From Datisca glomerata (Eukaryota > Streptophyta > Magnoliopsida > Cucurbitales > Datiscaceae): a DNA stretch of 64,000 nt. The stretch covers positions 248,001-312,000 of the forward strand of contig QANY01009317.1 in assembly GCA_003255025.1 (NCBI GenBank). Direction: 5' to 3'. The notes beneath the pieces were generated by a model, which was not told the origin of the DNA, made no database searches, and saw nothing but the letters and a program-made list of their open reading frames with translations. The position numbers and the translations under genes are program-made. Positions 57,781 through 64,000 of this stretch are shown here, piece after piece. Every line of letters starts with the position of its first letter. Position 1 is the first letter of the stretch.

Positions 57781-58600
57781 AAGAACATGACCTCAGATAA
57801 GTATAACACCGTTTTGCAATGTCTTTATTCACAAAAAAGAAGACGGTTTTCACTTTTATTTGCTTCTTCACTAAAAATAAGATCCTCAAAGTTATATTTG
57901 ATATTGCTTATGTGTTTATTCTCAAAATCATCATTCCTAATCTGGGTTGATTTATTGGGTGAAAGGAAAAAAATGAGAGAGTTGCAAGAGTATGACGTCA
58001 ATGAATGAAGAACTGGAAATGCATTTATTAACTTTGAAATGAGCAAAAACACAAATAGGACAAAATATTAGAATTGAAAGTAGGAGATGACTAAAAATAG
58101 ACGAAACACGATAATAAGATATATGAAAAAAGTTTCTCACATATTGGATAGAGCTTTAAGGAATTTGACATTATCTCGTCACTCTTGAAGGTCCCTAAGA
58201 AACAATGGCAATTCGGTGATACCTCAATTATTGAACTTATAGCCAGGACAACAATGATATGTGAAAACATTGATATACTGCAATCCTTAAAATATTCACC
58301 GCATCAAGTTGTTCCATTATCACATGAAGAGATATGCTCCACGAAATTTTCCATGGCATTCCCATGCTCTGGTGGAGAGTTGGAGCTAGTTATTAGTTAT
58401 CATCAGCTTTATACCCCCTAAGTGCCATGGAATTATAATTTCCAACAATCAACATTTTAAAATAACCCAAGATCTTATCTGAGACCACCAACTCACCAGC
58501 AAAATGTTGATCGCTTGTACCTCTCCTTCTTTTCATTTCGATGGCAACCCATTTTCTATAGAGGATGCTTCTGACAAAGCTCATGTAATTCTTTTTATCC
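57781..58600 (-). pseudogene. Gypsy-2 remnant around the protease-RT junction
   Basis: Minus strand: ITELPLFLRDLQE ends at 58,183, matching ITNLPVLLENFQE of gypsy-1; the putative intron is 58,182-57,942; then RNDDFENKHISNI and NFEDLIFSEE, matching gypsy-1 (NNDFENKSISNN, NFENLILSVE) before RT. After that the pol is gone. An open frame at 58,602-58,393 (MSFVRSILYRKWVAIEMKRR) has no known domain. A one-base difference after the acceptor puts the downstream part out of frame. Confidence 0.75.
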
Positions 58601-59590
58601 ACATTCTATTATTTCACGAATGACTATAATATTAGAAATGCCGCTTGGAGCATTTTCAATCATTTTATCATGAATACCTCAAGGTATTGATGAACATTAC
58701 AGCTATTCTTTTACAAGGAGGGTTATACTTGAGTAGCTAATTTCCTCCACCTTTGCGCATATTCCTTAGAACTTTCAGTATGCTTTTTTTCAACATTTAC
58801 AGATCAAAATAATAAGAATTAATGTTCATATTGTACTAGTATTGTCTCATAAAAATGTCACCTTAGTCTTTACATCTCTGAATATGTTGACCATCCAACT
58901 GGATCAAACTGTCTTGAGAAAAAATGGATCAACAACTTATCATCGTTCTTGCATGTAGTCATTTTTCTCCAATACACAATAAGGTGACTCCTCAGGCATG
59001 TACTGTCATCATAACTTTCAAACTCATGAAGTTTGAATTTGTGATGGTTGGTTATATCTAGGACCACACATAATTGGGTGGCATCAATGGTACCGTATGC
59101 ATATGTTCCTTCTAGAAAATCTAACTTATCACTCATTAGTGGAATTTCTCTTAGTTTGGTAACGAGGTTCTACGCTTTTGGGTCATCAAGATCAGGTATG
59201 ATGATTCGTTCATTATCATGTTCACTTTGTGAGGTGAAAACTTGATTGTGGCCAGGTGCCGCTGTTGGGGTGCCATACCCAAAATTTTTATGAATGTATC
59301 AATTCTTGGGGACTTGAAAACATGTAGTGTTGCACATTTATAGGTATTGATGGACCATGGAATTGGTCTGTCTGATGACATCGGTAGAATGGAGTGAATC
59401 CAGGAGGGTAAAGTGGAGTATCGACGTTGATCTCATGGTGATAGAGCCCTTTTGCGGATTTTTAAGACGTGCTTTTCCTTTGTTGGTGGCAAGAAGTTCT
59501 AGGACTCTGGCCATTTGTTCTTTCAGCTCCCGAATTTCTTGTTTCATTATCTCTTGTGATTTCTTTTTATTATCAATCCATGATTCTAGC
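58601..59590 (-). pseudogene. Gypsy-2 gag, N-terminal part
   Basis: Minus strand: MKQEIRELKEQMARVLELLA (59,547 down, coil), then KLDFLEGTYAYGTIDATQLCVV, KFKLHEFESYDD, DDKLLIHFFSRQF (59,136-58,870), then SKEYAQRWRKLATQV near 58,740. Nearly the same blocks in the same order are in gypsy-1 gag. The central and C-terminal gag with zinc knuckles is absent. Stops and frameshifts present. Confidence 0.88.
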
Positions 59591-60642
59591 TTAAAATTAT
59601 GCTCTTTAAGGATAATGGAAGTGCACCCAATGTGTTTTCCTTTTCTCTTTCATTTTTATTCTTTTTTTAACGAAAAAAAGAAAACTACATTAGCATATGC
59701 ATAAGGGAAAGAAAGAAACTATAATGCATGAATGAATGAAAGAATTTTCAATCCATGAAAGAGTAAATAAATCCTATAAAATAATGAAGCAAATGATGAA
59801 CCTATGATGCATGTGCTAAAGTTAAACTTATAATGCACAAAAGAAATAATGAAAATTCTAATGCATGAAATGAAGAATTATATACAAATCATGAGTTTAG
59901 AAAAAGATGTTGATAGATGGAGTTAATGACGATTCTAAAAGATGGTCGGAAATAAGATTCGCCCAAAAAAATTATTGTACTTGTATGCCAAAATAATAAC
60001 AATAGTAATCAACGATGAGTTCGATACATTTACGGTGGAGATAATGATAATGATGATGAGGATGATAGTGAGGATGATGATGAGGATGATGACGACCATG
60101 ATGATGATGATCACTCGATTCAAAAAATTTAAAACAAATCAGGCAAATATCAAGTACCACATAAATGTTCAACGTAACCTACCTTACACAATTAGGAGAC
60201 CCTAGGATTTAGTTTTGATTGCTCATTATGGAAGGTTTTAAGGTTGTCTAGATATGTGTAGTTAGGGTCCAAAACTCTTAAAAGGCTCTCAGGTTGTCCA
60301 CATTATTATCCTAATAGAGGCCCCAAACGATATCCAAAAAAGGTCGACCTGAGTGAAAACTTTCATGAGTCTGCACGGGAACCTCAAATCCACAAAGGCA
60401 TTCCACTACTCACTCTCTCTAATCCTAAAGGCAAAGCCCGGGTATGGGGATAGTGTATGTGTGTGAATTAGAAATTATATAAAGAAATATACATCGTAAA
60501 AAATAAACTATACACAACTACAAGCATGAATAAGAAAAATGATGAATCAAATAAACAAACAAAGAACCACACAAAAGGATAGCATATGTTAAAATTTTTC
60601 CTTGACTCTCTATCAATCTAAAAATGGTTAGACCGATTGTGT
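59591..60642 (-). other. Gypsy-2 5' leader
   Basis: Non-coding sequence between LTR and gag. Contains a (GAT)n-rich stretch at 60,038-60,113 and repeated AATGCATGAA words at 59,725-59,870. No counterpart of this leader remains in gypsy-1. Confidence 0.65.
60038..60113. repeat. GAT-rich microsatellite
   Basis: ATGATGATGAGGATGAT-type interrupted trinucleotide repeats. It opens long frames of Asp/Met/His that are only low-complexity artefacts. Confidence 0.9.
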
Positions 60643-60662
60643 CCCCAGTGGAGTCGCCAAGT
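60643..60662 (-). other. Gypsy-2 primer-binding site
   Basis: On the minus strand, after the LTR end TTGCGACA, comes ACTTGGCGACTCCACTGGGG. A TTGGCGACTC(C/T)(G/A)CTGGGG sequence follows the 5' LTR in many plant Ty3/gypsy elements and serves as tRNA primer site; I do not assign the tRNA. Confidence 0.7.
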
Positions 60663-62701
60663 TGTCGCAACGTGCATGCGACGTGGAGCGGTGATTGAAA
60701 AAAAATATTTTTGAAGAAAAGAAATTCGGAGTCGCCACCAATCATTTTAGAGATGATTAGTCGCCCAATTTTAAAATAAAAATTTTGATCTACGAAAATT
60801 CAAAATTGGTTCGGGAGTCATTTGTGTGTGGGGAAGATATTAGCACCCTACAACACTCATTGTTAAAATGGTTACCAAATTTAATCAAATGCTATCCAAA
60901 TAATATTTTAAAACAAGATTAAAGAAATTCATTTTTGAATGTCCCATTTGGTACATTTTGCATCACAAAAATGAATAAAATAAATTATCTTTAATGGGTG
61001 GTACAAAGACCATTGAAACTTTAGTTTTTATTTTTATATATTTTTTTAAAATCAAAGTATTATTGGAGTTATTCTCGGTATCCCAAAAATAACTACTCAC
61101 CTCAGTAGTTCAAGAAATTTGGTATCCCAAAATCTCAAAGTTCATCGTCGAAATTTTGGTAAGAGAAAAAAATTAATGAAGAAAATATGATTTAGATTTA
61201 CATGTTATTTTGTGACCCAAACATATACATGTTATTTATAAGTGAATTAAACATAAATCGCATATATACACATGTTGATATAAATAAATGAGACATGAAT
61301 CACATTTTAAATATAATAATATAAGAGACCTAAATAAATAAATATGTTAAGAAAAGTTAAATTAACAACTACATGAAAAAATAAAGGAAATAAATAGATG
61401 TAAAGTTGGAATCACATGTATTGTAGGATGACAAGGTGAGAAAGATGTGTAAAGTATAAAAAGAATATATAGAACATGTAAAAGAATATGCATGAAATGA
61501 TATGGAACAAATCAAATATAAAATAAATATATATTAAAAAAAGAAAGAAAATTAAAGTTAAATAAAAAAGGGGAGGGGGAACAGAGGGTAATTGTTTGAC
61601 TAACAGTCAATCACTATCATTTTTTTTATAATTATATTATTATAAAATATAAATATTAAATAATTTATGTAAACATCTAATTTTATTAAGATTATATATA
61701 TTAAGGCATAATTGACATAAATATACAATTTTTTACTACATAACCTACTAATTACCATTTTTTCGTTATTTTTCTCATTACTAATCAAATAGCAAAGGAA
61801 TGATCATGGATGATGATTAGTTCAAATAAGTGTCACTAAAATAGTAACAAGATCTAAAAAATAAAAGACTTGTGAGAACATTAAAAAAAATTGAAAGCTT
61901 AAATATTTGCATAATCTTTATATAGATGTTTAACCCTTTATTTTATGCATTTTTATGTATGAGTCATAGGGGATTTTGGCATCAAATGTACACTTTCAAC
62001 CCATTAAATGGTTGATTCACATTGAATCAAATTTTAGACCCCTCAAAATTAAGAGTAAAAGATGACAAAGATACTCATTAATTGTGTTGATGACAAAGAT
62101 ATCTCATTATCAAATTTATAAAAAAATTAATAATGCATAAAAATAAACTCAAGATTAAGAGTAAAAGATGAAGAAGAAAGAACAAACACTTATATATGAA
62201 AAAATAAATAAAAAAATATAAACTACATGAATATGAAGTAGAAATAATGAAGAACAATGAATAATATATATTGTTAGATAATGTGCAAGAAATTTAAATA
62301 CATTAAGAAAAATGAATGAGAGAAGATGAATAGAAATGTAAACTCTCTTCCTCCCCCACTCTCTCTAAAAAAAGATCACTCTCATTCTCTCAAAAGACTA
62401 CTCTCCTTCTCTCAAAAACCTCTTCTCCCCCAAAATCAACCCCACTCAAGTGAATTCCCCTCCCTATTTATAGGTAAGATTATGGTTTCATTTTTCTTCT
62501 TTTAGTCCTTATGCTCCCTTTTTAGTTTTTTAGTCCTTGAACATTTTTCTAATATTTTTAGTCCCTAGTCTATTTATCTATTTCAGAAATTGATTTTTTT
62601 TGGTTTTTCAAAAATCACACATAGTCTTAGACTAGTAAATGAGCCAATAAACAAAATGTGTATATTTAAAGTATTGGACCGGAAAAAATATGCTATCTAC
62701 A
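60663..62701 (-). repeat. Gypsy-2 right LTR (5' LTR)
   Basis: Plus-strand TGTCGCAACGTGCATGCGACG to TGCTATCTACA. Matches the left LTR over nearly its whole length with small insertions and deletions, e.g. it lacks the AGGGTGACACCACAGGGCG segment near 54,330. Confidence 0.92.
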
Positions 62702-63115
62702 ATCGATATTTTGGCATAATTTTCTTAGGGGAGAATAGGCATACATCTTCTATTTGTCAGTAATTATATTTATAAATGGGTCTTCGGGTGGAGGAAACGT
62801 GACGAAGAAGTATTTCAGAAACATGTTGGGGAAGCCTTACAAGACACGATGTTTGTGTTCGATTGGACAGAAGGGAGGAAACCTTGACATAAATCGTTCA
62901 ACATTAAATGTCAAAAATGATAGAAACGAAGGCTATCCTGACATCATGTCATGGCTATTGGAAATGTTGAGTGCTACTTTCGGTGAGTAATGATGATCTC
63001 GTGCTCGTGACTATCATGCTCGTACATGTTCTCGAGTCTGTGCAACCCGAGCATCAGGGCCTCTAATACGGTGCAACACATGTCGTGAGGTCATTGGTGG
63101 TTGGGAAAACATACA
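62702..63115. repeat. Element X right repeat, part 2
   Basis: Resumes with ATCGATATTTTGGCATAATTT and follows 50,524-51,015 to GGTTGG(G/A)AAAA.A(C/T)A. The first five bases are the right target copy of gypsy-2. Confidence 0.85.
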
Positions 63116-63139
63116 TAATAGACTCCACTCAACTAATTT

Positions 63140-63347
63140 TGTTCTTTGACAATATCAGATTGCATCAATACTCAAGGCACACTCAGTTTTTGGATACGTA
63201 GATGGCATAGTGAGTTGTCCTCTAAGGTGAACCTATCAACGTAGTGAATCCAAGTTATGATCAGTGGATTACCTAAGATGAGGCCTTTATAACACTTCTC
63301 AATGCCACATTGTAAACTATAGCTCTTTCCTATGTGGTAGGCTGCAA
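63140..63347 (+). pseudogene. Copia gag fragment
   Basis: One frame gives YQIASILKAHSVFGYVDGIVSCP, and a nearby frame VNPSYDQWIT, DEAFITLLNATL and ALSYVVG. These are the N-terminal blocks of copia gag (W...L.......G++DG...P; NP.Y..W...D......I...+). It is cut at 63,347 by an LTR. Confidence 0.75.
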
Positions 63348-64000
63348 TGTTAAGATTTGCCCTTAAAGCACTAAAATTTTATTATTTTACTAAGACATTT
63401 ATTGAAAAATACTAAAAAGTTAATTCTCATATTACACGCAACACATTCTTGAAAAACGTCAACAAACAGAATAATACTTCATTTATGGGTTCTACAGAGT
63501 TTAATTCATAAAAGGAAAATATTTAACCAAGAACTCTTTATGACTTGTAAATTCTTACTTTTCCCAGTCTAATGAAGTACAGAACTTTACTAAGAAGGGC
63601 TATAGTACATTAAATCTATCATGTAGAATAACATGCATTGGTCACTAAGTGGAGTACCTGGTTAATGTCCTGATGCATTTGAAGCGTTTGAATTTTAGTA
63701 AAAGTATTATCTTAAGAAACTCATAACTCATTGTTATTATATTATGGGTGTTTTTAATCTTGAGAGAGTTGTGAGCTAATTTGTAAGGACTAATTTTTTA
63801 TCTATTATGGTTGAGATTTCATGAGTCAATATATGTAGTTTGGATGACCGAGTGTTGGATAGTGAGGATGCATAGACTCTTAATAATAGATTTTATAGAC
63901 ACTTTAAATGAGTTTCATATATAATACCCAATGACTAAGCCAGTTTAAGAGACCATAGTAATCTTAGTACTTGGAATCTCTAGTTATTAATGATTTGATA
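63348..64000 (+). repeat. LTR of the element A family, running off the window
   Basis: Starts TGTTAAGATTTGCCCTTAAAGCACT and follows the element A LTR (15,295 onward) through (G/A)TATTTAACCAAGA(G/A), TTTATGACTTGTAAAT, GGTCACTA(G/A)GT(A/G)GAGTA and TAACTCATTG(C/T)TATTAT. It is clearly diverged from it. The element continues beyond the window. Confidence 0.85.

Larger units (their letters stand above)
53674..62701 (-). mobile_element. Ty3/gypsy Tat-type gypsy-2, internally deleted
   Basis: Left LTR 53,674-55,551 and right LTR 60,663-62,701 both run TGTCGCAACG to ATCTACA. Flanks GTCGA (53,669-53,673) and ATCGA (62,702-62,706) match at 4 of 5; the uncut site is in the X left repeat. The 5.1-kb interior keeps the primer site, leader, N-terminal gag, the segment around the candidate intron and the 3' tandem repeats, but lacks RT, both RNase H and integrase. 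It is a non-autonomous relative of gypsy-1, to which LTR, array and gag are clearly related. Confidence 0.92.
50305..63115. mobile_element. Element X: unclassified LTR-like element, split by gypsy-2
   Basis: A direct repeat of about 650-700 bp appears at 50,305-51,015 and at 53,449-53,673 continuing at 62,702-63,115. Both start TTATTTATGTC(C/A)AAAACTTCAACAATA and follow the same block order. The 2.4 kb between them is the presumed internal part. Size, direct orientation and a related fragment at 12,453-13,040 suggest an LTR retrotransposon. No coding domain, primer site or polypurine tract was recognised, so it could be a non-autonomous element or a partial tandem duplication. Confidence 0.6.

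Noticed and set aside
59935..60205. Open frames on both strands around the GAT repeat
   Set aside because: They arise from a trinucleotide repeat and have low-complexity products.

Overview
This window looks like a block of flowering-plant nuclear DNA, probably eudicot. It is AT-rich and made almost entirely of transposable elements inserted into one another. I found no intact protein-coding gene, no host gene and no RNA gene. Every recognisable coding region is a transposon protein broken by stops, frameshifts, deletions or later insertions. The evidence is lineage-specific: plant Ty1/copia, Tat-type Ty3/gypsy, plant LINEs, a CACTA DNA transposon and a transposon-type GRF zinc finger. One base (907) is ambiguous.

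Layout. 1-300: end of a copia element. 300-2,500: DNA-transposon-like debris with a broken GRF zinc-finger gene and a gypsy integrase fragment. 2,690-4,036: LINE fragment (minus). 4,636-9,411: copia-1 (plus), with both LTRs and decayed gag-pol. 9,412-13,191: copia-2 (minus), rearranged, with an inverted integrase piece and a foreign LTR fragment. 13,720-26,570: an old copia (copia-B, plus) split by LTR element A (15,295-26,402). Element A itself carries a 6.7-kb CACTA element (16,630-23,307), a 107-bp MITE (23,376-23,482) and a 5'-truncated LINE with a 16-bp target duplication (24,681-25,251). 27,440-39,790: a Tat-lineage Ty3/gypsy element (minus) with gag, protease, G-patch-like region, RT, two RNase H domains, integrase and a 3' tandem-repeat array. 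39,790-49,530: a LINE (minus) split by copia-3 (40,156-48,576, target duplication TGCAC), which in turn holds a 1.77-kb solo LTR (42,657-44,426, target duplication GATGG). 50,305-63,115: an unclassified LTR-like element X, whose right repeat is split by gypsy-2 (53,674-62,701), a pol-less relative of gypsy-1. 63,140-64,000: copia gag debris split by another LTR of the element A family.

How the parts work together: they do not form a pathway. The window records successive insertions. Target-site duplications and reading frames that resume across insertions fix the order in several places: LINE, then copia-3, then solo LTR; copia-B, then element A, then CACTA, MITE and LINE; element X, then gypsy-2. 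Gypsy-2 keeps the ends and part of gag but not RT or integrase, so its family probably moved using enzymes from gypsy-1-like relatives. The most interesting points are a candidate frame-preserving intron between protease and RT of the Tat element, a paired-half-unit array in its 3' region, a CACTA element in the loop of an LTR palindrome that carries two copies of a leader-like segment, and the unclassified element X. I see no convincing new biological system.
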